From Alphaproteobacteria bacterium (GTDB lineage Bacteria; Pseudomonadota; Alphaproteobacteria; Oceanibaculales; Oceanibaculaceae): a stretch of DNA of 64,000 bases. Below the pieces are notes generated by a model that did no database searches, was not told the origin of the DNA, and worked only from the letters and a program-made list of their open reading frames with translations. Within the stretch, counting starts at the first letter, position 1, and every line of letters starts with the position of its first letter. The position numbers were made by a program, and so were the translations under genes. The stretch covers positions 1 through 64,000 of the forward strand of contig JAHJHR010000018.1 in assembly GCA_018823745.1 (NCBI GenBank), written 5' to 3'. This document shows, piece after piece, positions 42,272-52,431 of the stretch.

Positions 42272-43317
42272 CAGGAATCGTTGAGTTGTATGTGCAACGT
42301 CATTTCCGCCCCGACCAGAGGGGGCAGGGCATTCGTCGGGTCTACCTCTATCTCGGCTTCGACGATGCGGGCGTCGCGGCCGGCCAACACGTCTGTTGTC
42401 GGCCTTTCGCTGCGATAGACCCTGTTGGCGATGCGCACGATCTTCCCGGTTGCCGGCGCTGGCAGGACATCGGATGTGATGGTGACTGATTGACCGGGGT
42501 GAATGTGGGGCGTGTCCGTCGCATCGATTTCAGCGACAACCATCAGGTTATCGATATTGGCCATGCTGAGAATGCCTTCCGCATGGATCATTGCGCCAAG
42601 CCGTGCAGTGAGAGTCAAGATCGTGCCGTCGATGGGCGCGCGGATAATGTCCTGCTCCCGTTCCGCTGTGACGTGTGCCAGTTCCGCCGCTGCCAATTCA
42701 ATGGAGGCCATGGCAATCTGGACGTCGATGGCGCGCACTTCGGTCAGTGCCCGAAGGTTGGCTTCGGCCTGGCGCAGGCTTTCGCGCGCACGGTGCATTT
42801 CCAGTAGGCGCAACTCGTTGGTATCGTCCGAGATGATGTCACGAGAGACCAGGGCGCGGCTGCGTTCCATCTGGCGTTCCGCGCGCTTCAGCTCTGCCGC
42901 GCGCATTGTCACAAGTGCTTTTTGCGCCTCGATATCGGATTCCTTCGCTCCCCAGCGGATCTGCCGTAGTTCCAGTTCCGCCAGAGCCAGGCTCTTTTCC
43001 GCGACTGTGACGGATGCTGCGCGCGTATAATAGGTATCTAGAATGGCGAGGATATCGCCGCGCTGTACCCGTTGGCCTTCCTTGACCCGCAACTCGGCGA
43101 TGGTGCCGCCATGGGATGGCCCGCTAATTACATGCAGTCTCTCCACCGGCTCTATGCGTCCCCGCGCCACCACAGTTGTGGCGGGCCCGGCCGGCCGGGT
43201 TGTTTGCGCGGCGGCGACGGGCGAACCTGCATTGTGCCCTGAGAGGAGAAACACCGAGAGACCGATCACGAGGGCGACAGTGGCGACCGCGCAGTAACGC
43301 TTGTATGGACGGAGCAT
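42271..43317 (-). CDS. DevB/HlyD-like periplasmic adaptor protein
   Basis: A 348-residue membrane fusion protein: an N-terminal membrane anchor (VATVALVIGLSVFLLSG), then a lipoyl/biotinyl-like half (IAELRVKEGQRVQRGDILAI), a long alpha-hairpin of about 110 residues (SLALAELELRQIRWG ... QAEANLRALTEVR) and the second lipoyl half (IIRAPIDGTILTLTARLG). It bridges the inner-membrane permease to an outer-membrane channel, which is not encoded nearby. It starts right after the ATPase stop. Confidence 0.88.
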   Translation of the reverse strand: MLRPYKRYCAVATVALVIGLSVFLLSGHNAGSPVAAAQTTRPAGPATTVVARGRIEPVERLHVISGPSHGGTIAELRVKEGQRVQRGDILAILDTYYTRAASVTVAEKSLALAELELRQIRWGAKESDIEAQKALVTMRAAELKRAERQMERSRALVSRDIISDDTNELRLLEMHRARESLRQAEANLRALTEVRAIDVQIAMASIELAAAELAHVTAEREQDIIRAPIDGTILTLTARLGAMIHAEGILSMANIDNLMVVAEIDATDTPHIHPGQSVTITSDVLPAPATGKIVRIANRVYRSERPTTDVLAGRDARIVEAEIEVDPTNALPPLVGAEMTLHIQLNDS

Positions 43318-44010
43318 TTAATGAACTGCCTTGAGCACGCCGTCTTCGATATGCAGCCGCCGATCGGCGATATCGAAAATGCGTTCATCATGGGTCGAGA
43401 TCAGCACCGTGCAGCCGAGCTGGCTGGCAACGCTGCGCACAACTTCCATCACCTTGCGGCCGGATTCGGCGTCCAGTGCCGCGGTCGGCTCATCGGCGAC
43501 AATCATATCCGGCATCCGGACCAGAGCACGTGCCACAGCAACACGTTGCTGCTGTCCGCCAGACAAATTCTCGGGGTAATCCGCGCCTCGTCCGCCCAGA
43601 CCGACGGCTTCCAGCATCGCTTCTGCCCGCATGCGGTTCATCTCCCTATCGGTTTCCGGCAACAGATGCAGGCCCGATTCGACATTCTCGATGACCGGTA
43701 GAGACTTGAGCAGATTATGGCGCTGAAACACAAAGCCGATACGCTGCCGGACATCCAGTAGCCGCGATTCGGACATTCCCGCCAGATCATGACCCTGGAA
43801 ATGAACGCTGCCTTCGCCGAATGGCCGCATCGCGCCAATGATTGTCAGCAACGTGGTTTTTCCGGAACCGGAAGGGCCGGTGATAATAATCACCTCGCCT
43901 TCGCAAACGGAGAAGGAAACCCCCTTCAATACTGCCCGCGCTAGGGAACCTGCACCGTAGGAGTAGGACAGGCCGTTCACCCGCAGAGATTCTGTGACGC
44001 CTGTCTGCAT
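43318..44010 (-). CDS. DevA/LolD-like ABC exporter ATPase
   Basis: A 230-residue ATPase of the MacB/LolD/DevA group. Walker A is GPSGSGKTTLL, the Q-loop VFQRHNLL, the signature LSGGQQQRVAVARAL, Walker B MIVADEPTAALD and the H-switch STHDERIF. It energises export by the DevB/DevC pair encoded directly downstream. The promoter region to its right contains a Fur-box-like sequence at 44075-44093. Confidence 0.94.
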   Translation of the reverse strand: MQTGVTESLRVNGLSYSYGAGSLARAVLKGVSFSVCEGEVIIITGPSGSGKTTLLTIIGAMRPFGEGSVHFQGHDLAGMSESRLLDVRQRIGFVFQRHNLLKSLPVIENVESGLHLLPETDREMNRMRAEAMLEAVGLGGRGADYPENLSGGQQQRVAVARALVRMPDMIVADEPTAALDAESGRKVMEVVRSVASQLGCTVLISTHDERIFDIADRRLHIEDGVLKAVH

Positions 44011-44074
44011 TCTCGCTTACCTAATTACCTAAATCCTTATGATTAAATGCATATTCCATATGCTGGGCGCACCT

Positions 44075-44093
44075 ATCAATGAGAATCGTTACG
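44075..44093. promoter_or_regulatory. Fur-box-like sequence upstream of the DevABC operon
   Basis: ATCAATGAGAATCGTTACG agrees with 12 of 19 positions of the classical Fur consensus GATAATGATAATCATTATC, including the whole AATGA core and its mirrored half. It lies 65 bp upstream of the ATPase start in an AT-rich stretch. Alphaproteobacteria often use Irr or Mur/Fur variants, so the factor is uncertain. Confidence 0.4.
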
Positions 44094-44246
44094 AGTCGCG
44101 TGATATCTGCCATGCGTTTGCAGAAACTGAAACAAGTCTAGGCTTCGACACCTTGGTCATCGCCTTTCGGAAATACCTGAATATGCCTTGCCTCACTATT
44201 TCGCCTGTTAATGGTTTGAGAACCAATTGCAGTGTATACACATGGC

Positions 44247-44765
44247 ATGGAACAGCGCCCCGCCCACAGCAAGGCCGATGCCTGGTTTTTCGTTGACGAG
44301 AAACTGGACAGGTCCGGCTGGCATCCGCTGATCCAGGATATGTATGCCTATTGGCAGTTGATCGCACCGGCGGGCGGGCTGCCGGGTCGGCAGCATTTTG
44401 ATCCGCTGCATATCTCGCCGCTGATGTCGCGGGTCTGGATGCTCGATGTGGTCCGCCCGGAGATGCGCTTCCGCTATCGCCTGGCGGGCACGCGGGAGGT
44501 CCAGACGCTGGGGCTGGACCCGACCGGCAAGTGGTTTGACGAGGTGCATCCTGCCTTTCTGCGCAATCCCGGTATCGCCGAGCGTTACCTGCGCACGGTC
44601 GAGGCCGGTGTGCCGACATATCGGCATGGCAATGTCATGTTCGTGCACGATAAATACCATCAGCTGGTCCAGAACCTCGTCCTGCCCTTCGCAAAGGACG
44701 GCAGGACAGTCGACATGCTGATGATCCTGTCTGTGCTGTTCCGCAGCAACGGCACCGTGGTTTAG
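44247..44765 (+). CDS. Single-domain PAS protein
   Basis: A 172-residue cytoplasmic protein. The pattern DMYAYWQLIAPAGGLPGRQH, then FDPLHISPLMSRVWMLDVVR, FRYRLAGTREVQTLGLDPTG and FAKDGRTVDMLMILSVLF is that of the PAS_5-type family widespread in Rhodospirillales. No output domain is present. I start at ATG 44247 rather than GTG 44232; neither has a strong ribosome-binding site. The ligand and partner are unknown. It is convergent with the sodium channel gene, overlapping its 3' end by four bases. Confidence 0.78.
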   Translation: MEQRPAHSKADAWFFVDEKLDRSGWHPLIQDMYAYWQLIAPAGGLPGRQHFDPLHISPLMSRVWMLDVVRPEMRFRYRLAGTREVQTLGLDPTGKWFDEVHPAFLRNPGIAERYLRTVEAGVPTYRHGNVMFVHDKYHQLVQNLVLPFAKDGRTVDMLMILSVLFRSNGTVV

Positions 44766-45550
44766 ACTCGGTTCTGGCCGCGCATCTCCGCCAGTTCCCC
44801 GCGCAGGGCGCGCAATTCGGCCATGATCTGGTCATGGTCCGAGCCAAGGACCGAGCGGGTGGCTTCTTCCTCTTCCTGATGTTCCTGTGTCATCGCATCG
44901 ACGATGATGGCGATAAACAGGTTCAGCACTGCGAAAGTGGTCAGCAGGATGAAGGTAATGAAGAAAATCCAGGCTTGCGGATAGACCTCCATGACCGGCC
45001 GCACGATCCCCATCGACCAGCTTTCCAGCGTCATGATCTGGAACAGCGAATAGGTCGAGGCGCCGATGGTGCCGAACCATTCCGGGAAGCTGGCGCTGAA
45101 CAGCTTGGTCGCCATCACGGCAGCGACATAATAGACCAGTGACAGCAGGGCTACGACCGACCCCATGCCGGGTATTGCGCGCAGCAGCGCCTGCACGACC
45201 TTGCGCATCGACGGAAAGACCGAGATCAGCCGCAGTGCGCGCAGGATGCGCAGCGACCGCAGCACGGTGATGCTCTGGCCGGCCGGGATCAGCGTCACGG
45301 TGACGATGAGAAAGTCGAAGACATTCCAGGCATCGCGGAAGAAACGCAGGCGATAGACCAGCAGTTTCAGCAGCAGTTCTATGACAAAGACGGCAAGGGC
45401 TGCCCGGTCCAGCAGGCCCAGCACCGGTCCGGCCACGGACATTGCGGTAGCGGATGTTTCCAGCCCCAGGGTCACGGCGTTGAGGATGATGACGGCGATG
45501 ATGAAATTCTGGAATCCGTTCGACTCGATAACGGCCTTGAGCCTGTCCAT
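44762..45550 (-). CDS. Bacterial voltage-gated sodium channel (NaChBac type)
   Basis: A 262-residue six-helix channel subunit. S4 carries four arginines at three-residue spacing (R98, R101, R104, R107 in LRSLRILRALRLIS). The pore loop has the selectivity filter TLESWSM (174-180), which matches the TLESW filter of BacNav sodium channels and not the GYG filter of potassium channels. S6 is followed by an acidic neck (EHQEEEEATRSV) and a short C-terminal coiled coil (ELRALRGELAEMRG) for tetramer assembly. GGAGAG precedes the ATG. It is divergent from the Mrp antiporter operon across 240 bp, so entry and extrusion of Na+ may be co-ordinated. Confidence 0.93.
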   Translation of the reverse strand: MDRLKAVIESNGFQNFIIAVIILNAVTLGLETSATAMSVAGPVLGLLDRAALAVFVIELLLKLLVYRLRFFRDAWNVFDFLIVTVTLIPAGQSITVLRSLRILRALRLISVFPSMRKVVQALLRAIPGMGSVVALLSLVYYVAAVMATKLFSASFPEWFGTIGASTYSLFQIMTLESWSMGIVRPVMEVYPQAWIFFITFILLTTFAVLNLFIAIIVDAMTQEHQEEEEATRSVLGSDHDQIMAELRALRGELAEMRGQNRV

Positions 45551-45748
45551 CCAACTCTCCGAGGATACAACCGCGTTGCAATGGCGCCTGTGTGCCGTGA
45601 AGTGCGGGGGAACGCAACAGGCTTGAATCGAGAGACCGTGCCATTGGGTGGACAGGTGAACAGCTGCTGTTCGCGATACTGAACACTGCCTTCAGAATGG
45701 AATTCCAAAAAACCTCATAAGTAATTGATATAAGTAATCCATAGGCTC

Positions 45749-45764
45749 TGGCACGGTTCTTGTG
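45749..45764 (+). promoter_or_regulatory. Sigma-54 promoter of the mrp operon
   Basis: TGGCACGGTTCTTGTG matches the sigma-54 consensus TGGCAC-N5-TTGC except for T in place of the last C; the GG and GT doublets are exactly 10 bp apart. It places transcription start near 45775, 16 bp before mrpA. A direct repeat ATAAGTAAT (45717-45725 and 45730-45738) lies just upstream. An NtrC-type activator is encoded at the end of the same cluster. Confidence 0.75.
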
Positions 45765-45790
45765 ACTTCTGCGGTCATGAGAGGTCGCAG

Positions 45791-48108
<2,318 letters not shown>

Positions 48109-48112
<4 letters not shown>

Positions 48113-48522
48113 ACGGCGTGATGAAATCCTCCCTGATCCTGCGCACCATGGCGCCGCTGGTGCTGTGGCTGGCGCTGCCGGTGTCGATCATCGTGCTGAT
48201 CCAGGGCCATAACAACCCCGGCGGCGGCTTTGTCGGCGGGCTGGTGGCGGCCGCCGGCGTGATCTTCTACGCCCTGGGCCGCGGTCCTGAGGCGGCGCGG
48301 GTGATAATGCGCGTGCCACCGGCGACCTTGTGCGGCGCAGGCATCCTGCTCGCAGCGCTCAGTGGCCTGCCGGCCCTGCTGGACCCCTCGGCTGCCTTCC
48401 TGACGCATCTGTGGTGGATGACCGATTACGGCCTGGGCACCGCGCTGATCTTCGATATCGGCGTCTATCTGACCGTGGTCGGTACCGCCACGGCGATCTT
48501 CCTTGCACTGATAAGGGGCTGA
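48109..48522 (+). CDS. mrpB: Na+/H+ antiporter subunit B (MrpB)
   Basis: A 137-residue membrane protein with four helices and the family signature [20 protein letters not shown] followed by [20 protein letters not shown]. It overlaps mrpA by four bases (ATGA). It is an essential small subunit of the hetero-oligomeric antiporter; the length is normal. Confidence 0.93.
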
Positions 48523-48524
48523 CC

Positions 48525-48932
48525 GTGGAAACCCTGTTTGCCATCACCATCGGTATCCTTGTCGCTGCCTCGGTCTATCTGTTCCTGGCCCGCGACCTGC
48601 CGCGCATGCTGATCGGTTTCATCCTGCTTGGCATGGCGGTCAATCTGCTGATCCTGGTCGCCGGGCGTATAGGCAGCATCGTACCGGCCCTGGTGCCGGC
48701 GGCGGAAACCGCGTTGCTTCAGGGTACCGCCAACCCGCTGCCGCAGGCGCTGGTGCTGACTGCCATCGTCATCGGCTTTGGCCTTGCCGCCTTCGCCCTG
48801 ATGCTGATCGTGAAGAGCCAGCGCCTGATGGGCACGGTTATCCCCGAGGAGATGGGCGAAGCCGAGGGCGATGAAGCGGCAACCGGCGTGGCTCTGCCGG
48901 GCGAGCCCGACCGCCGGAAGGATGCCGCCTGA
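48525..48932 (+). CDS. mrpC: Na+/H+ antiporter subunit C (MrpC)
   Basis: A 135-residue NuoK-like subunit with three helices (TLFAITIGILVAASVYLFLA, LIGFILLGMAVNLLILVAG, PLPQALVLTAIVIGFGLAAF) and the NuoK-type motif NPLPQALVLTAIVIG. The start is a GTG preceded by AAGGGG about 8 bases upstream; an upstream frame extension would intrude into mrpB and is unlikely. The C-terminal tail is acidic. Confidence 0.9.
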   Translation: METLFAITIGILVAASVYLFLARDLPRMLIGFILLGMAVNLLILVAGRIGSIVPALVPAAETALLQGTANPLPQALVLTAIVIGFGLAAFALMLIVKSQRLMGTVIPEEMGEAEGDEAATGVALPGEPDRRKDAA

Positions 48933-50482
48933 TGCAGCTTCTTCTTATCGCACCTTTGCTGATTCCGCTCTGCGCGGCTGGCATCACCGCCATCTTCTGG
49001 TCGCGCCCGGACATCCAGCGCCCGATTGGCCTTGCCGCAGCCTGTCTGCTGCTGGGCAGCTCCGTGGCGCTGCTGTCGGCCGCCTGGGCCATTGGTCCGC
49101 TGGTCGGCCAGATGGGCGGCTGGCGGGCGCCTTTCGGCATCACCATCATCATCGATGTGTTCTCGGCCATCATGCTGGTCATCACCGGGTTGATGGCCGT
49201 GGCGGTGGCGATCTACGCCATGGGGCCGGGCGCGGTGGAGCGCGACAAGGCGGGCTTCCAGCCGCTGTTCCACAGCCTGATCCTCGGCGTGGCCGGCGCG
49301 TTTTCGACCGGCGACATCTTCAACCTCTATGTCTGGTTCGAGGTGATGCTGATCGCCTCCTTCGGCCTTCTGGTGCTGGACCGGACGCGCGAGCAGATCG
49401 ATGGCGGCCTGCGCTATGTGATGCTGAACCTGGTCGGCACGATCTTCTTCCTGATGGGGGTTGGCCTGCTCTATGGCCTGACCGGCACGCTGAACCTGGC
49501 GGATATCGCTCGGCTGGCACCCGAGATCGAGAATCAGGGCGCCCTGGCCGCTGTCGGCGTGCTGTTGCTGATCGCCTTCGGGGCGAAGGCGGCGGTGTTC
49601 CCGATCTTCAACTGGCTGCCGGCCGCCTATCACACGGCATCGATGCCGGTGGCGGCGATCTTTGCAGCCCTGCTGACCAAGGTCGGTGTCTACGCCATCA
49701 TCCGTGTCTTCACGCTGATCTTCGCCCATGACACGGCGTTTTTCGGCCCGATCATCGGCGTGATCGCCATGGCGACGATGGTGACCGGGGTTTTTGGTGC
49801 GGCCTCGCATTACGATGTGCGCCGCATCCTGTCGTTCCACATCATCAGCCAGATTGGCTACATGCTGGTCGGTATCGCGCTGATGACGCCGCTGGCGATT
49901 GCCGGCAGCGTCTTCTATGTCGTCCACCACATCATCGTGAAGGCGAACCTGTTCCTCATCGCCGGTGTGATCCGGGAGGAGGGCGGTTTCTTCGGGCTGC
50001 GCCGCCTGGGCGGGTTATGGGTCACCAAGCCACTTCTCGGGCTGCTGTTCCTGATCCCGGCGCTGTCCCTGGCCGGCCTGCCGCCGCTGTCGGGTTTCTG
50101 GGGCAAGTTCGCGGTGATCCGGGCCGGCCTGGAGGCCGAAGCCTATATCCTGGCCGGCGTTGCCCTGTCGGTCGGCCTGCTGACCCTGTTCTCGATGATC
50201 AAGATATGGAACGAGGCCTTCTGGAAGGCTGCCCCGGTGGCGCCTACCGGCACGGTGAAGGGTGATGAGCCGCCGGCCACGCGCTGGACCCGCCGCGAGC
50301 GCGCGGCCAGCTATGTGCCGATTATGGCGCTGGCTGCGCTGACGCTGACCATAGGGCTGTGGACTGAGCCGTTCGCTGCCCTGTCGATGGCCGCCGCGGA
50401 AGGCTTGCTGGATCGCCAGGGGTATATCGAGGCGGTGCTGGGCACCCCGCAACTCGCCGAACTGACGGGAGGCGTCGAATGA
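48932..50482 (+). CDS. mrpD: Na+/H+ antiporter subunit D (MrpD)
   Basis: A 516-residue NuoM/N-like subunit with about fourteen helices. The conserved features are FNLYVWFEVMLIASFGLLVL, the lysine in GAKAAVFPIFNWLPAAYHTA, ALLTKVGVYAIIRVF and HIISQIGYMLVGIAL. It forms the second proton-translocating unit next to MrpA. The start overlaps the mrpC stop by one base and the stop overlaps mrpE by four. Confidence 0.95.
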   Translation: MQLLLIAPLLIPLCAAGITAIFWSRPDIQRPIGLAAACLLLGSSVALLSAAWAIGPLVGQMGGWRAPFGITIIIDVFSAIMLVITGLMAVAVAIYAMGPGAVERDKAGFQPLFHSLILGVAGAFSTGDIFNLYVWFEVMLIASFGLLVLDRTREQIDGGLRYVMLNLVGTIFFLMGVGLLYGLTGTLNLADIARLAPEIENQGALAAVGVLLLIAFGAKAAVFPIFNWLPAAYHTASMPVAAIFAALLTKVGVYAIIRVFTLIFAHDTAFFGPIIGVIAMATMVTGVFGAASHYDVRRILSFHIISQIGYMLVGIALMTPLAIAGSVFYVVHHIIVKANLFLIAGVIREEGGFFGLRRLGGLWVTKPLLGLLFLIPALSLAGLPPLSGFWGKFAVIRAGLEAEAYILAGVALSVGLLTLFSMIKIWNEAFWKAAPVAPTGTVKGDEPPATRWTRRERAASYVPIMALAALTLTIGLWTEPFAALSMAAAEGLLDRQGYIEAVLGTPQLAELTGGVE

Positions 50483-50805
50483 CCAGAATCCTAGCCTGGA
50501 TCCATCTGACGATGATCTTCTTCTGGGAATTGTGGAAGGCCACCTGGGAGATGGTCAAGGCGATCTTCAGTACCACTGGAGATCTGCGCCCGGCCATCCT
50601 GGCGGTTCCGATGGATGTGCGCAGCGATGCCGCCATCACCCTGTTCGCCAACATGGTCACGCTGACGCCGGGGACGACCAGCCTGGACGTCTCCGAGGAC
50701 AAGCGCACCCTGTATGTCCACTGCCTGGACGCCCCCGACCCCGAAGCGACGATCCGCGAGATGAAAGCCTCGCTGGAGAGCGCTGTCATGAGGGCCCTGC
50801 CATGA
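50479..50805 (+). CDS. mrpE: Na+/H+ antiporter subunit E (MrpE)
   Basis: A 108-residue subunit, shorter than the usual ~160. One hydrophobic N-terminal segment (WIHLTMIFFWELWKATWEMV) leads into the MrpE core AILAVPMDVRSDAAITLFAN, VTLTPGTTSLDVSED and LYVHCLDAPDPEATIREMK. The first membrane helices seen in longer homologues are missing, as in many proteobacterial MrpE proteins. Both neighbours overlap by four bases. Confidence 0.9.
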   Translation: MTRILAWIHLTMIFFWELWKATWEMVKAIFSTTGDLRPAILAVPMDVRSDAAITLFANMVTLTPGTTSLDVSEDKRTLYVHCLDAPDPEATIREMKASLESAVMRALP

Positions 50806-51092
50806 CCCTGATTTCAATCGCCGCGACCATCAGCGCAGCCCTGATCATGGCCAGCCTGCTGGCTGTCATCTGGCGCATGCTGTCCGGCCCGACCTCAGCC
50901 GATCGTGTGGTCGCCATCGACCTGCTGGGCCTGCTGGGGGTGTGTGTCGCCTCGCTGACGGCGATCCTGGCCGGTTTCGTGGCCTATATCTACGTCGCCT
51001 TCGGGCTGGCGGTGTTCGGCTTCCTGGGGGCTGTTGGCTTCTCGATGCTGCTGGAACGCGCCAGCCTCGATGACGAGGAGGGGCTGGAATGA
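50802..51092 (+). CDS. mrpF: Na+/H+ antiporter subunit F (MrpF)
   Basis: A 96-residue subunit with three helices. The sequence LLAVIWRMLSGPTSADRVVA followed by IDLLGLLGVCVASLTAILAG is the MrpF core, including the conserved aspartate after the SADRVVA loop. The ATG at 50802 overlaps mrpE by four bases, and the stop overlaps mrpG by four bases. Confidence 0.93.
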   Translation: MTLISIAATISAALIMASLLAVIWRMLSGPTSADRVVAIDLLGLLGVCVASLTAILAGFVAYIYVAFGLAVFGFLGAVGFSMLLERASLDDEEGLE

Positions 51093-52381
51093 TGGCGCTT
51101 CTTCTCGACGCCTTTGCCGCTGCGCTGATCCTCGTCGGCGGCGTCATCATGTCGATTGCCGCGCTGGGCATCCTGCGCCTGCCGGATGTCTTCATGCGCA
51201 TGCATGCGGCGACAAAGGCCGGCGTTGTCGGCTCCGGCCTGATCCTGCTGGGTGCCGGCTTCGCGCTGGAATCCGTGCCGAGCGTTCTGACGGCAATGGC
51301 GGGCGTCCTGTTGCTGCTGGCGACCACGCCCATCGCGTCCCATGCGCTGGGACGCTCCGCCTATCTGTCCGGCATGCCGATGTCGGATGCGCTGGTCAGC
51401 GACGCACTTGTCGGCGTTTACGACCGTAAATCTTTTGACCTTGCCCCGCCGGCTGTCGGCGGAAAACGGCCCATAAAGCCGCAACTGAAGGAGGAAAGCA
51501 CCATGACTTCAACGCTTCTCCAGCGGCAGATGCTGCCGCATGCGATCACCGATCAGACGGCGCTGCGCAACATTGTCTGCTGGCTTGCCGGAGGCCCGTC
51601 GCACCGCGAGGCGGTGCAATTGGCGCTCGATCTGTCACAGGCTTCGGGCGCGCGCCTGACCGGTCTGTCGGCACTCGATCCCAAGCAATCCGCCTATCAG
51701 GGGCCACTGCCCATCGGCGGTGCCTATTGGGCGAAATGGCTGGCCGAATCACGCCGCACCAAGATGCGTGAAGGCGCCGCCTCAGCTTTGTCTGATTTCC
51801 AGAGTCTGGCCGCTGAAAACAAGGCCGAAGTGTCGACTCGGCATGAAGAAGGCGATCTGGATTCGATCATCATCGCCACGTCGGGTGCCGACATGCTGGT
51901 CGTGCCGGCGGGCGTTGATCGCTTCGGCATGAAGGCCGGCTATAGCGAGGAGATCGCCCTGACCCTGTCGCAGGCCCAGATCGGCCCTGTGCTGCGAGTG
52001 CGCAAGCGGCCGCAAACCGTACGCCGCATCGCGCTGATCGTTGCCGGCACGCCGAATTGCGGCCGGTTGAGTCATGGCCTGCTGCATACCGGCCTGTGGC
52101 CGGAGGCAAGCATCGTGGTCATTCCGGTCGGCGCCCATCGGGAGGCGATCCAGCGCATTGCCGCGGAGCAGGTGAAGCAGTTGCAGCTGCATGGCCGCAA
52201 TGCCGCGCTTGGGGAACCGATCGATCTGGATGCGGATCGTGCGCCGCTGCGCAGCCGCTTCGCCAGTTTTGATGCTGCCGTCATGGGAACACTGTCCCAC
52301 CGTATCGGTTGGTTCGGAACGATTCGCCAGGATGTGCATGAGGTTGCCAGCGATACGGTGCCCATGACGCTCTTGCCATAA
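51089..52381 (+). CDS. mrpG: MrpG subunit in frame with a universal-stress-like protein
   Basis: A single uninterrupted 430-codon frame. Residues 1-~115 are MrpG: ALILVGGVIMSIAALGILRL, PDVFMRMHAATKAGVVGSGL and an LLLATTPIASHALGRSAYLS end. After a polar linker, residues 139-430 form a cytoplasmic UspA-like region of two half-domains (NIVCWLAGGPSHREAVQLAL, DSIIIATSGADMLVVPAG, RRIALIVAGTPNCGRL, FDAAVMGTLSHRIGWFGTIR). An AAGGAGG lies 9 bases before an in-frame ATG at 51503, so the Usp part may also be made alone, or the stop of mrpG was lost to create a fusion. The usual MrpG length is 100-130 residues. Confidence 0.85.
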   Translation: MMALLLDAFAAALILVGGVIMSIAALGILRLPDVFMRMHAATKAGVVGSGLILLGAGFALESVPSVLTAMAGVLLLLATTPIASHALGRSAYLSGMPMSDALVSDALVGVYDRKSFDLAPPAVGGKRPIKPQLKEESTMTSTLLQRQMLPHAITDQTALRNIVCWLAGGPSHREAVQLALDLSQASGARLTGLSALDPKQSAYQGPLPIGGAYWAKWLAESRRTKMREGAASALSDFQSLAAENKAEVSTRHEEGDLDSIIIATSGADMLVVPAGVDRFGMKAGYSEEIALTLSQAQIGPVLRVRKRPQTVRRIALIVAGTPNCGRLSHGLLHTGLWPEASIVVIPVGAHREAIQRIAAEQVKQLQLHGRNAALGEPIDLDADRAPLRSRFASFDAAVMGTLSHRIGWFGTIRQDVHEVASDTVPMTLLP

Positions 52382-52431
52382 GCGCCCGATAAACTGATTG
52401 TCGCCCCAGTGTCACCGATGCCGGGAGCGAT

